From: Clostridia bacterium
GTDB taxonomy: Bacteria; Bacillota; Clostridia; TANB77; CAG-508
DNA: 64,000 nt
Assembly: GCA_017512025.1 (NCBI GenBank)
Contig: JAFWHH010000009.1
Span: 124,001 to 188,000 of the forward strand
Reading direction: 5' to 3'
Part shown: piece by piece, positions 1 through 8,998 of the stretch
Position numbering within the stretch: position 1 is the stretch's first letter
Layout of the letters: the number at the start of each line of letters is the position of its first letter
The notes under the pieces: generated by a model
Told to the model about the DNA's origin: nothing
Databases searched by the model: none
What the model saw: the letters and a program-made list of their open reading frames with translations, nothing else
Translations under genes and position numbers: made by a program

Positions 1-1
1 C

Positions 2-514
2 TACGACGTGGTTCCCCAGGAGGATTCTGATGACATTGTGCTGGTTATCACAAACCGCACTTATCACCAGGATATCGAGGAAATTGCACATGCTCTTAGC
101 TGTGAAGATCACATTGTTGATTATATGGGTACAAACTTTCTCAAGGTTCGTAAGAACCCCTACCCAACACCGGATGCCTTTACACCTCAGCTCGATTTCA
201 CGCCGATTTCATTTGAAGAGGCAATGAGAAGACTTGAGCAGTACAAGGACCATGTTGAGGTAGTTCTGCCCGAAAACTGTGAAGTTAATGCGGCTACCAT
301 CATTTGTAAGCAGAGCAAGGATAAGCCTATTCTTTCAGAGATTGCTCTTATGCTTTCATGTGGTGGCATGTACGTTTCCTTCCACAAGGGCTGTAACTTC
401 CTCGAATTTGAGGAATGCCTCGAATATGAGGAATCCCAGCCTATAATCATCCATACCAATATCAACGCAGGTGTTGCAGCAATGCTCCCTGTTGAGAAGA
501 TGGCTATGGGCTGA
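2..514 (+). CDS. C-terminal part of an unrecognised protein (cut by window edge)
   Basis: The frame is open to the first base of the window, so the 5' end lies outside; a GTG at 8 is the first in-window start codon but has no ribosome binding site. About 170 residues are visible, without membrane segments. I do not recognise the family. The stretch around visible residues 104-142 (KPILSEIALMLSCGG, then HKG) faintly resembles the second half of an HPr fold, but this is weak. Codon use (CGC, CGT, CTC, CTG, many C-ending codons) is clearly unlike the AT-rich genes that follow and similar to the HPr-like gene at 37718. A strong terminator follows, so this is the last gene of its transcript. Confidence 0.75.
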   Translation, partial: YDVVPQEDSDDIVLVITNRTYHQDIEEIAHALSCEDHIVDYMGTNFLKVRKNPYPTPDAFTPQLDFTPISFEEAMRRLEQYKDHVEVVLPENCEVNAATIICKQSKDKPILSEIALMLSCGGMYVSFHKGCNFLEFEECLEYEESQPIIIHTNINAGVAAMLPVEKMAMG

Positions 515-560
515 TATTTTCACAGAGCCAGTTACGGGAAGATCGAGAGGGTATATGGAA

Positions 561-592
561 AGAGTCAGGCACGCATGTGTCTGGCTCTTTTC
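561..592 (+). terminator. Rho-independent terminator
   Basis: A 12-bp stem (AGAGTCAGGCAC paired with GTGTCTGGCTCT, with G-U pairs) around a GCAT loop is followed by a T-rich run. It ends the transcript of the G+C-richer gene at the left edge. Confidence 0.85.
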
Positions 593-616
593 CGTTTATA
601 AAATATTTATTTGAAA

Positions 617-853
617 TTATAATAATTTAATAAGTTCTCCCATATCCTTGCCTTGAACTTTTGGAATCTCTATTATTTCAAATTTACTAACCTTGTCACC
701 AAATTGTATTTCTATAATATCTCCAACTTTAACTTCATAACTTGGTTTAACAACTTTTCCATTAACAGAAACTCTTCCATTATCAGCTGCATCATTAGCA
801 ACTGTTCTTCTTTTGATTACTCTTGATACTTTTAAAAATTTGTCTAATCTCAC
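617..853 (-). CDS. rqcP: S4-domain RNA-binding protein, RqcP/YabO family
   Basis: A 78-residue protein that is essentially one S4 domain: the start RLDKFLKVSRVIKRRTVAN is the classic S4 helix pair, followed by the GRVSVNGK...KPSYEVKVGD hairpin. In Bacillus, RqcP works with RqcH in C-terminal tailing of stalled nascent chains on the 50S subunit. I chose the GTG at 853: AGAAGGAG lies just upstream and family members begin at this RLDKFLK. The longer frame back to 883 would run into the end of addA. It is probably cotranscribed with addA. Function is inferred from the family. Confidence 0.88.
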   Translation of the reverse strand: MRLDKFLKVSRVIKRRTVANDAADNGRVSVNGKVVKPSYEVKVGDIIEIQFGDKVSKFEIIEIPKVQGKDMGELIKLL

Positions 854-876
854 TATACTCCTTCTTTCTGTAATAT

Positions 877-3800
877 TTAACATTCAATCATTTTATTTAA
901 TCTAACTGAATATAGATATTTCCTTGATACTTGTCTATCTAATGCTTTTTCTAGAGCAGCTGCATATATTTCAAGCTGCTTTGTATACTTATCAATTAAT
1001 GTCTGCTCTTCCCCTTCTTCTACCCAGTCCGTTTTATAATCTACAAGAATAACTTCATCATTACTATTAATATAATATAAATCTATAATACCTTGTACTA
1101 AAACATTTTCATCTGAGTTATCCTTGTATATTTCATTTGATTTTAAATTGATGTAGAATGGTTGCTCTTTATATACCTTTTTAGCTTTCTTTAGTTCATA
1201 CCATAAATTAGATTTAGTATACTCAGCAAGCTTATATTTGTTAATACCTTCTCCCTCAAGTTCTGTTATGATATTTCTATCAACTAAGTCTTTAACGAAG
1301 TTATCAATATCTGCTCTTGTATAATCTCTTGTATGATCTAATCTTTGGAAACATAAGTGCATCAAAGTACCCTTCTCAGCACTTGTTAATTCTTGTGTTT
1401 CATTTAAGAACTTTGGTTTAGCAAGTTCATTTGCCTCAGCACTATATTCTTCATTTCCTGCTAATTCTTCAGCTGATATTACGTTTCCTTCCGCTTCTTC
1501 AATTGCCATCTGTTTTACTTTTGTAACAGATGTCTTTGTTGGAACAGATATAGAATTTACATATCCATAAACCCACATCATATTCTTCTTAAGAAGCTCT
1601 ATATCTTCTTCTTTAACATCTTTAGATTTCTCATTTAATTCTTTAATAATATCAACTTCATTATCAACTATAGCATCTAATGAAAGCTCTTTCATTAAAT
1701 CTTGTTTCTTAAATATTTTAAGTTCAACATAGTCATTTATCATGTCTTTATTATTTAGATAAACAAGTGTAATCCAATCTAAATATGTTTTATACTTCTT
1801 AAGAATAGATGAATTAATATTCTTACCCATAGTTCCCTTATATGTATCTATTAGTTCTTGCTTCTCGTTATATGCCTTATCCCAGTCTTTAGATATACCA
1901 GTAATAATTAGCTTCTCTTTAGCTCTTGTTAATGCAACATATAAAACTCTCATCTCTTCAGATAAAGATTCAACTTTAGTTCGAAGCTTTATCGCTTCTT
2001 TCGCTAAAGTATCATATTCAATAAATCTTTCTTTATTTATATACTTTGGACCAATACCAAGCTCCTGATGAAGAAGTATACTTCTATTTAAGTCTTGCAT
2101 ATTAAATTGCTTTCCTGTACCACATAGATATACTACTGGGAACTCTAGTCCCTTACTCTTATGAATACTCATTATTCTAATAACATTTTCATTCTCACCA
2201 ATAAGCTTAGCTGATGATAAATCACCACTACTTGTATGAAGCTTATCTATAAAATTTATAAAGTTAAATAAACCTTTAAAGCTTGCAGACTCATATTGCT
2301 TAGCTCTCTCAAATAACATCTTTAAGTTAGCTTGTCTTAAAGCTCCATTTGGCATTAATGTTACGTAGTTATAAAATCCTGTATCAATATATATTTGCCA
2401 AATTAGCTCATCAAGAGACATATACTTTTCTTCAGCTTGCCATCTCTTTAAATTAGATATAAAGTTTCTTATCTTAGATACTAAAGCTTCATCACCCTCA
2501 TATTCTTTTAGTGATGTATAGAAAGCTTGCTTTTTATTCTTTAATCTAATCTTAACAAGTTCATTATCAGTAAATCCAGCTATGCTAGATCTAAGTACTG
2601 TAACTAGTGGTATATCTTGCATTGGGTTATCTATAATCTTAAGAACAGACATTATTGTTTGTATCTCCATAGATTCCAAATACTCAGATGAAACATCACT
2701 AAATACTGGAAAGTTTAACTTAGCTATTTCACTTTCATATATTGGAGCAGTTGCAGTAGTTGCTCTTAATAAAATAACTATATCTTTATATGTAACTGGT
2801 CTATATTCCTTTGTCTTTTTATCAAATACCATATAATCGCTATTTAATAATTTCTTTATATTATTTGCTACATATCTAGCCTCTAATACAACATCCTCAA
2901 TACGTTCTTCTGAAGATGTGTCCTCTTCCTCATCTTCATCCCCCTTAAAGACATTTATCTCTGGCTCTTTTAAATCAATAACATGAAGCTCTGTCTTTCC
3001 TGCATAGTTTTTAATACTTTCATCCTCTGGATTTTTATAATCAGCTCCAAGATTTAAGAACTCATTTTCATTATAATCAATATCTCCAAGCTTATTGCTC
3101 ATAATATTTTCAAATATAATATTTGTAACATCAAGAATATTTGATCTACTTCTAAAGTTCTTAAATAGCTGAATCTTTTGACCAGAAGTTATACCTTCAT
3201 CTTTTAGATTATACTTGCTATATTTATCCAAGAATAAATCTGGACAAGCTTGTCTAAACTTATAGATACTTTGCTTAACATCACCAACCATGAAGATATT
3301 ATTTCCTTTAGAAACACTTGTTAAAATGTATTCTTGTACGTAGTTACTATCCTGGTACTCATCTATTGCTATTTCTTGGAACTTAGCCTTATATTTCTTA
3401 GCAACATCTGTATCAGAAATTGTACCATCTTCATTACGTTTAACTAATATCTTTAATGCAAAATGCTCTATATCATTAAAATCTACAATGTTCTTTTCTC
3501 TCTTACGAGCTGCAAACTTCTCTGAAAACTCTAATATAACAGACTCGATTGCTTTTAAAATATCGTACATGCTGTAGATATTCTCATAAGCTTCTATAGA
3601 TGTATATGATCTAACATTTGCTGTAATATCAGTAAACTTCTTCTTAATAGAATCTCTTACTTCTTTTGCTTTATCTTTAAGCTCAGATTGTATCTTTCTA
3701 TCAGATGGCCATGTATCAAATACCTTAGTTCCGGCTATCTCATTACACTTATCCCATGATTCAATGTTCTCAATCATATACTCCAAGTTAATGATATCTT

Positions 3801-4554
3801 GGCCTATCATAGTCTTATATTTTAATAAGTCTTCATCTTTCATAAGATTACTTTCAACTCTTCTTAAACGAAGTACATAATCCTCAAGGTTTTCTTTTAA
3901 GTCATCAAGTAAAATCTTTCCCCATATAGTATCTGCAAAGTTATCAGTCTTCTTAACATTAAATGCTTCAACCTGCTCTTTAAGCCATACTTCTGGAAAT
4001 GGACTACTTTGTATATAACCATATATCTTAAGAATAAGCTCCTTCAACGGATCATCATCAATATATGTTGTATATGTATTAATAAGCTTTAAGAAATCTT
4101 TATCATTCTTTACATACTTGTCCTCAAATATATCATCAATAACTTCCTGTTTTAATAATTCAATTTCAGTTGTATCAGCTACTCTAAAGTTAGCAGATAC
4201 ATCTATCTCATAGAAGTTATTTCTAATTACATCCAAACAGAAAGAGTCAATTGTACAAATACTAGCCTTATTAATTAAAACAAGTTGTCTTTGTAAATCT
4301 TTATTATCAGGAAGCTCTTCCATTTTCTTATAAATAGCCTCCAAAATACGCTCTCTCATCTCACTAGCAGCTGCATTCGTAAATGTAACCACTAAGATTT
4401 TATCTATATCAACATTTTCATTTATAACTTTATTAATAATTCTCTCAACCAAAACGGCTGTCTTACCACTACCAGCAGCTGCAGCTACTAATATGTTTGA
4501 ACCTTTATCATAAATAGCATCTTGCTGCTCTTTTGTCCATTTAACATCTGCCAT
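877..4554 (-). CDS. addA: ATP-dependent helicase/nuclease subunit A (AddA)
   Basis: A 1225-residue UvrD-like SF1A helicase with a C-terminal RecB-type nuclease, the usual AddA length. Walker A is at residues 24-32 (AAAAGSGKT). The helicase box DEYQDSN and the motif VGDVKQSIYKFR lie in the first half, and LYVALTRAKEKL is near residue 880. The nuclease motif holds D1158 (QGIIDLYY) and D1172/K1174 (VDYKTDW). AddAB processes double-strand breaks and forms recombinogenic 3' ends at Chi. The partner addB, usually directly upstream, is not in this window: the upstream gene is divergent. The start has AAAAGGAG 6 bases upstream. Confidence 0.95.
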   Translation of the reverse strand: MADVKWTKEQQDAIYDKGSNILVAAAAGSGKTAVLVERIINKVINENVDIDKILVVTFTNAAASEMRERILEAIYKKMEELPDNKDLQRQLVLINKASICTIDSFCLDVIRNNFYEIDVSANFRVADTTEIELLKQEVIDDIFEDKYVKNDKDFLKLINTYTTYIDDDPLKELILKIYGYIQSSPFPEVWLKEQVEAFNVKKTDNFADTIWGKILLDDLKENLEDYVLRLRRVESNLMKDEDLLKYKTMIGQDIINLEYMIENIESWDKCNEIAGTKVFDTWPSDRKIQSELKDKAKEVRDSIKKKFTDITANVRSYTSIEAYENIYSMYDILKAIESVILEFSEKFAARKREKNIVDFNDIEHFALKILVKRNEDGTISDTDVAKKYKAKFQEIAIDEYQDSNYVQEYILTSVSKGNNIFMVGDVKQSIYKFRQACPDLFLDKYSKYNLKDEGITSGQKIQLFKNFRSRSNILDVTNIIFENIMSNKLGDIDYNENEFLNLGADYKNPEDESIKNYAGKTELHVIDLKEPEINVFKGDEDEEEDTSSEERIEDVVLEARYVANNIKKLLNSDYMVFDKKTKEYRPVTYKDIVILLRATTATAPIYESEIAKLNFPVFSDVSSEYLESMEIQTIMSVLKIIDNPMQDIPLVTVLRSSIAGFTDNELVKIRLKNKKQAFYTSLKEYEGDEALVSKIRNFISNLKRWQAEEKYMSLDELIWQIYIDTGFYNYVTLMPNGALRQANLKMLFERAKQYESASFKGLFNFINFIDKLHTSSGDLSSAKLIGENENVIRIMSIHKSKGLEFPVVYLCGTGKQFNMQDLNRSILLHQELGIGPKYINKERFIEYDTLAKEAIKLRTKVESLSEEMRVLYVALTRAKEKLIITGISKDWDKAYNEKQELIDTYKGTMGKNINSSILKKYKTYLDWITLVYLNNKDMINDYVELKIFKKQDLMKELSLDAIVDNEVDIIKELNEKSKDVKEEDIELLKKNMMWVYGYVNSISVPTKTSVTKVKQMAIEEAEGNVISAEELAGNEEYSAEANELAKPKFLNETQELTSAEKGTLMHLCFQRLDHTRDYTRADIDNFVKDLVDRNIITELEGEGINKYKLAEYTKSNLWYELKKAKKVYKEQPFYINLKSNEIYKDNSDENVLVQGIIDLYYINSNDEVILVDYKTDWVEEGEEQTLIDKYTKQLEIYAAALEKALDRQVSRKYLYSVRLNKMIEC

Positions 4555-4584
4555 GTTTTATCTCCTTTTGTATAAGATACGTAT

Positions 4585-4613
4585 ATAATATCATTTTTAT
4601 TTTCATCTGTGAA
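4585..4613 (-). promoter_or_regulatory. Candidate sigma-A promoter of addA-rqcP
   Basis: On the minus strand TTCACA (4613-4608) and TATTAT (4590-4585) are 17 bases apart, about 35 bases upstream of the addA ATG. This fits a vegetative promoter in the divergent region between addA and the VanW gene. It was read by eye only. Confidence 0.5.
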
Positions 4614-4680
4614 TATTTTTTTATTTCAATCAAATAATAAATTAATAAACATTAAAAACATTATATTTCAGGAGATAATT

Positions 4681-5367
4681 ATGAAAAGATTATATAAATA
4701 TATAAAATTGTCTATTACTTTATTATTTCTATTTTCAAATATATTTATTCTTACTTCATGTAATAGTGAGAATAAAAAAACAGATACCAATCAAAATGAA
4801 AATAAACAGCCTCAAAATATTAGCTATGATAATAATCCATCTCAAGAACAAAATGATGAAAATAAGCAATCTAATGAGAATAAAGACAATAATAAACAAG
4901 AATCTATACCACAAGAAACAACTATATCAGAATTCTCTACTAAGATATTAACTAAATCTAAAAACAGAGCTAATAACATTAAGATTACTTGTGAAAAGAT
5001 TAATGGTATGGAAATTAAATCTGGTGAAGAGTTTTCTTTTTGTGGTAGAACTGGTACATCAAAAGAATCTGAAGGTTATAAAAAAGCTGATGTTATTGTT
5101 GGAGATGACACAATAAAAGCCCTTGGTGGTGGTAATTGCCAAGTTAGCACGACTCTATATAATGCCGTATTAAACAGCTCTGAACTTGAAGTTACTGAAA
5201 GACATCCACATGGTAAAAAAGTTAACTATGTACCAGAAGGAAAAGATGCTGCTATTGCTCATGGTTCAAAGGATTTTAAATTTAAGAATAACTCTGATAA
5301 GACTTTAAAGATATATGCAAGCTCTGATGGTAAGACAGTTAATGTAAAACTTGCTCTTCTATCTTAG
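4681..5367 (+). CDS. VanW-family lipoprotein
   Basis: A 228-residue lipoprotein. The N-terminal hydrophobic segment ends in the lipobox LTSC (Cys27). A Gln/Asn/Lys/Glu-rich linker of about 70 residues follows, then a VanW domain (GEEFSFCGRTG, ALGGGNCQVSTTLYNAVL, ERHPHG). VanW proteins are common cell-wall-associated proteins of Clostridia; some occur in vancomycin clusters but their biochemical role is unknown. I chose the ATG at 4681, not the upstream frame at 4609, because AGGAGAT lies just before it and the signal peptide begins there. It is followed by a D,D-carboxypeptidase gene in the same orientation, probably one transcript. Confidence 0.85.
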   Translation: MKRLYKYIKLSITLLFLFSNIFILTSCNSENKKTDTNQNENKQPQNISYDNNPSQEQNDENKQSNENKDNNKQESIPQETTISEFSTKILTKSKNRANNIKITCEKINGMEIKSGEEFSFCGRTGTSKESEGYKKADVIVGDDTIKALGGGNCQVSTTLYNAVLNSSELEVTERHPHGKKVNYVPEGKDAAIAHGSKDFKFKNNSDKTLKIYASSDGKTVNVKLALLS

Positions 5368-5423
5368 TCATTAAATAAAAAATATTTAATATACTTGAAT
5401 AACAATTAATGTCGGAGGAAATA

Positions 5424-6671
5424 ATGAAAGCTTTAAAAAATATATTTCTAAAGGTTATATGCTGTTTCTTATCGCTATCTATAACGATTATTCTATGTAA
5501 TAAAACTTATGCAAATACCAAGTATGTGTGGTCTACAAATGTAAGCACTGTTCCAACAACCACTTCAGAAGAAACACCTATATCAACAGTTCAAAATACA
5601 TTAAACTTACAATCTGGCTCTGCTATTCTAATTGATCAAGACTCTGGTCAGATACTATATGAACACAATATGCATGAAAAGCTAAGACCTGCTAGTGTAA
5701 CAAAAATAATGTCTATTCTTCTTGTCATGGAAGCATTAGACTCTGGACAAATAAAGCTAACGGATAAAGTTCCTTGTAGTGAAAATGCAAGCTCTATGGG
5801 TGGCTCTCAAATCTGGCTTACGACAACAGAAACCTTAACTGTTGATGAAATGCTTAAATGTATGTGTGTTGTATCTGCTAATGACTGCACTGTTGCAATG
5901 GCAGAATTCCTATGTGGTAGTACTGATGCTTTCGTTGAAAAAATGAACAAAAGAGCTAAAGAGCTTGGTATGAATGATACCTGTTTTAAGAATTGTCATG
6001 GTATAGATGAAGATGGCCATGTAAGTAGCAGCTACGACATTGCATTAATGTCTAGAGAATTACTTTCTAAACATCCATCAATAAAAAACTATACTACTAT
6101 CTGGATGGATTCAATACGTGATGGAAAATCACAGCTAGTTAATACCAATAAATTAGTTAGAAATTATGAAGGATGTACTGGACTTAAAACTGGATCAACA
6201 AGCCTTGCTTTATATAATCTATCTGCAAGTGCAACAAGAGATAATTTAAATTTAATAGCAGTAATCATGCAAGCCCCTACCACTGCTCTTAGATTCTCAG
6301 AAGCAAAACAATTACTTGATTATGGTTTTAATAATTACACTTCGTATCAGTTATCAACTGAGAATGAAATTGTTAAAAATATATCTATCTCTCAAGGAGT
6401 TGAAAAGAATATAAATGGAGTCTACTCATCAACCAATAATATTATGCTCCAGAAAGGCTCAGAATCAAAAATAACGCAAGAAATAAACATACCTGATAAA
6501 TTAACCGCCCCCGTATCACAAGGCGAAAAAATTGGTGAAATAAATTATTGTCTAGATGGCAATATAATATCAACAGTAGATGTTGTTTCAGATAAGTCAA
6601 TAAAAAAGATTGGCTTTGTAAATATGAGTACTTATCTAATAAAACAGTGGTTTACTTTGCTTAGAGCATAA
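5424..6671 (+). CDS. D-alanyl-D-alanine carboxypeptidase (peptidase S11, DacF-like)
   Basis: A 415-residue exported penicillin-binding protein. It has a signal sequence (residues 1-30), the serine-nucleophile motif S91-V-T-K94 (RPASVTKIM), SAN at 151-153, and KTG in GLKTGST around residue 250. A C-terminal beta domain and a terminal amphipathic segment (MSTYLIKQWFTLL) could tether it to the membrane. It should trim the terminal D-Ala from pentapeptide stems. The start at 5424 has GGAGGAA directly before it; the upstream in-frame start at 5409 has none. Confidence 0.92.
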   Translation: MKALKNIFLKVICCFLSLSITIILCNKTYANTKYVWSTNVSTVPTTTSEETPISTVQNTLNLQSGSAILIDQDSGQILYEHNMHEKLRPASVTKIMSILLVMEALDSGQIKLTDKVPCSENASSMGGSQIWLTTTETLTVDEMLKCMCVVSANDCTVAMAEFLCGSTDAFVEKMNKRAKELGMNDTCFKNCHGIDEDGHVSSSYDIALMSRELLSKHPSIKNYTTIWMDSIRDGKSQLVNTNKLVRNYEGCTGLKTGSTSLALYNLSASATRDNLNLIAVIMQAPTTALRFSEAKQLLDYGFNNYTSYQLSTENEIVKNISISQGVEKNINGVYSSTNNIMLQKGSESKITQEINIPDKLTAPVSQGEKIGEINYCLDGNIISTVDVVSDKSIKKIGFVNMSTYLIKQWFTLLRA

Positions 6672-6702
6672 AAAGAATCTGAATAAACTTCAGATTCTTT
6701 TA
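6671..6702. terminator. Bidirectional rho-independent terminator
   Basis: AAAGAATCTGA and TCAGATTCTTT form an 11-bp perfect stem with A- and T-rich flanks between two convergent genes, so it can serve both strands. Confidence 0.85.
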
Positions 6703-6703
6703 T

Positions 6704-6898
6704 TTATATACGAATTATTAGCTCCTTTACTTTAGCCATTATTTCAATTTGATTAGCTGATGGGTTATTTCTTAGAAAGTTAAGCATTTCATTTTGTTGA
6801 AATGATGTTTCTAAGTAATCTAATGCTCTATTACATGAATCTTCATTTAATCCTGCTTTTTTCATTAACTCTACTATTTGTTTTTGTGTATCGTTCAT
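6704..6898 (-). CDS. Small hypothetical protein (64 aa)
   Basis: A short, soluble, probably helical protein with no motif I recognise. The start at 6898 is preceded by GAAAGGAATAAAAAG; the longer frame to 6931 lacks a binding site. It is the last gene before the shared terminator, downstream of the APH-like kinase, and codon use matches the surroundings, so it is probably real. Confidence 0.6.
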   Translation of the reverse strand: MNDTQKQIVELMKKAGLNEDSCNRALDYLETSFQQNEMLNFLRNNPSANQIEIMAKVKELIIRI

Positions 6899-6952
6899 CT
6901 TTTTATTCCTTTCGATTTTCTTTAAAGTCACAGTTTGTGACCTTATACATTT

Positions 6953-7870
6953 TTATCTTTCTTCTACATCTAAATTTTGTGTTTCTATTCCAAGTGCTTT
7001 TAAATGCTCTTCTATAAAGCTATAGAATGTTTCTTTGTTTCCATATGGTATTACTTTATCTAAATCATTTACTCCAATTTTCTTTAAGAACGCTAGAATG
7101 TTTAAAGAAGAAAATACTGCGTATATCCTTAGTCTTTGTTCATCTTCCTTACTTAGATTTAGCTTCTTCATCAACTCTTCATATAATTCTGTTTTATATG
7201 TATGAGCTACAAAGTCACCATATCCCATTAGCTTTGGAGCACTAATTAGCTCTCCTGGATCAATAAACTTAATATCTCCACTTTCAGTAACCATTATATT
7301 CTTTGCATTTGTATCAATTGGAACTAATGAGTTATCTCCAGCAATTGATCCTTTATATTTCTTATAAATCTCAGTAAAAGCTGTTCCAAGTACTGGATAA
7401 TCTTTTAATACTTCTTCAGTATCAGATTGTCTTTTTACGATAAAATCTTGAAAGCTTTGGCTTGTACCATTCATATTTTCATCTAGTAAACCAAAACCTT
7501 CTGCTTTTTGACCTCCAATAGTCTCATAGAAATATATTAAGCTATCAATTATTTTTTCTTTATTTTGAGAAAGCTCTTCTGGTGTTAACTCATCGATAGT
7601 CTTTCCTTTAAGCTCTTTAAATATAGCAAACTTTGGACTTTCAGATGAAGTAATAACTTCTTTTAAATACTTTTGATCCATTAAGCTATATAGATGCATC
7701 TCATTATCAATATGTGATGATTTATTTAAATAAAACTTAGCATAAACAACACCATATTGTTTTGTTGTTACTTTAAAAACGATATTACTTGTTTGGCTTA
7801 CAAGCTCTACTTTCTCCACATCACCATTAAGTGCATCAGTAATTATATCTATATATTCTTTATTCTCCAT
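6953..7870 (-). CDS. APH-fold phosphotransferase family protein
   Basis: A 305-residue protein with the protein-kinase-like fold of aminoglycoside/choline kinases. The catalytic loop reads PIDTNAKN with D186 and N191, and the Mg-binding motif reads FIDPGEL with D204 in place of the usual DFG/DFD. The N-lobe Lys is probably K45 (YAKFYL). The substrate cannot be deduced; it may be a small metabolite. I chose the ATG at 7870 because AAAGGAG lies 6 bases upstream and the longer frame would overlap the end of mrnC. Confidence 0.75.
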   Translation of the reverse strand: MENKEYIDIITDALNGDVEKVELVSQTSNIVFKVTTKQYGVVYAKFYLNKSSHIDNEMHLYSLMDQKYLKEVITSSESPKFAIFKELKGKTIDELTPEELSQNKEKIIDSLIYFYETIGGQKAEGFGLLDENMNGTSQSFQDFIVKRQSDTEEVLKDYPVLGTAFTEIYKKYKGSIAGDNSLVPIDTNAKNIMVTESGDIKFIDPGELISAPKLMGYGDFVAHTYKTELYEELMKKLNLSKEDEQRLRIYAVFSSLNILAFLKKIGVNDLDKVIPYGNKETFYSFIEEHLKALGIETQNLDVEER

Positions 7871-7880
7871 TGTTACTCCT

Positions 7881-8279
7881 TTAGATTTCAACCATTTCAA
7901 ATATTTCTTTTAATCTTTCATCTTGTTTTGTTAGATATAGAAAACCAACTAATCCCTCAAAAGCAGTTGCATACATATAGTCTGCTGGATCTGCATTCTT
8001 TGGTAAGTGATGGTTTTGAGTATTTCTAGCTCTTCTAACAATATCAAGCTCTCTTTCTGTAAGCTTATCTTCAATAGCCTTTAAAAAGTCTGCTTGAGCT
8101 TTAGCCTTAACATATTTAATTGTTTCAATATGTAACTTATGTGGTTTAAGTTTAGATTTATTAACTAAGTTAGTTCTAATATATAACTCAAATATGCAAT
8201 CTCCAACATAAGCCCATGTTAATGGTGATAACATATTAACTTCTTCTTCTGATTTTGCTCTATCAATTAAATAATCCAA
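7881..8279 (-). CDS. mrnC: Mini-ribonuclease 3 (23S rRNA maturation)
   Basis: A 132-residue RNase III-type catalytic domain without a double-stranded-RNA-binding domain. Family signatures are SPLTWAYVGDCIFELYIRT near the N-terminus and RRARNTQNHHLPKNADPADYMYATAFEGLVGF. Mini-III trims 23S rRNA precursors. The TTG at 8279 has GGAGG six bases upstream. An ATG at 8292 that overlaps the preceding stop (TAATG) opens MEELFGLFN but reaches TGA after nine codons, so I kept TTG. Confidence 0.9.
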   Translation of the reverse strand: MDYLIDRAKSEEEVNMLSPLTWAYVGDCIFELYIRTNLVNKSKLKPHKLHIETIKYVKAKAQADFLKAIEDKLTERELDIVRRARNTQNHHLPKNADPADYMYATAFEGLVGFLYLTKQDERLKEIFEMVEI

Positions 8280-8291
8280 ATAATTCCTCCA

Positions 8292-8975
8292 TTAATCTAA
8301 TTTCATTATTCCTTTATATATTGCTGGTTTATTTTTATAAAATCCCCAGTTTCTATCTCCATATTCAAAATGCCAACATTCACTTGGTAAATTAGTAAAT
8401 CCTGCATCTACCATTGCATAATATAATATTCTTCTGTTATTTCTAACTGTTTCATCCATACCTTCACCTTCAAAAGCATCTGTTTCAGATAGTTTAGAGA
8501 AGTCATCAAATCCAACACCCATATCTAAAGCAGATCCATCAGAAATATTTGCAAGTGTTAAGTCAATAGCAGCCCCTGTTGCATGTAATGGTGGTATCTC
8601 TTCGTCTGCTTGTGGAAGTGATACATATTGTCTAATAATTTCATCTTGCTCTTCTTTGGAAAGTTTTTCCAGATTAAATGTTTCAATTAATTCAGCTCTA
8701 TATTTATAATAAAGCTCTTCTTGCAGCGCAAGTGGTCTGTATGCATCCCAAATTTTAAAAGTTAAGCCTTCAGGTAAATTCTTCTTAGCTTCTAATAATT
8801 TTTCTAAAACAGTCTTTCTAACTAAACATTTATCAATAGCTGTTTTCAATCCCATACGTGGATATTGCATATCAACAAGTATGCCGCTATCTTCTGGTAT
8901 CTCAACTAATTCTTCGTCTATAAATTCATGTGCAGTATATATTGGTGGCACATCAATATGTGGTATTTTTCTCAT
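8292..8975 (-). CDS. D-Ala-D-Ala dipeptidase (VanX/DdpX-like, peptidase M15D)
   Basis: A 227-residue zinc dipeptidase. All expected residues are visible: Arg80 in DAYRP, zinc ligands H131 and D138 in HATGAAIDLT, catalytic E199 and zinc ligand H202 in ECWHFEYGDRNW. The family hydrolyses free D-Ala-D-Ala. There is no signal peptide, so it is cytoplasmic. It lies directly behind murF, which consumes the same dipeptide. No VanH/VanA/VanRS genes are in the window, so this is not a vancomycin resistance cluster. Recycling of D-Ala-D-Ala is an inference. Confidence 0.88.
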   Translation of the reverse strand: MRKIPHIDVPPIYTAHEFIDEELVEIPEDSGILVDMQYPRMGLKTAIDKCLVRKTVLEKLLEAKKNLPEGLTFKIWDAYRPLALQEELYYKYRAELIETFNLEKLSKEEQDEIIRQYVSLPQADEEIPPLHATGAAIDLTLANISDGSALDMGVGFDDFSKLSETDAFEGEGMDETVRNNRRILYYAMVDAGFTNLPSECWHFEYGDRNWGFYKNKPAIYKGIMKLD

Positions 8976-8998
8976 AAATCTTTCTCCTAATTCAAAGT

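Noticed and set aside
1..600. Chimeric contig at the left edge
   Set aside because: Possible, but a second G+C-richer gene (37718) sits well inside AT-rich DNA with its own signals, so the difference alone does not prove misassembly.
7881..8292. Frameshift in mrnC like those in deoC and pcp
   Set aside because: The TTG at 8279 has an ideal GGAGG at the right distance and the product is complete, so no frameshift is needed.
4681..8975. A vancomycin resistance cluster
   Set aside because: VanW- and VanX-like genes are present, but no VanH, VanA/B-type ligase or VanRS pair is in the window, and both genes occur commonly alone in Clostridia.
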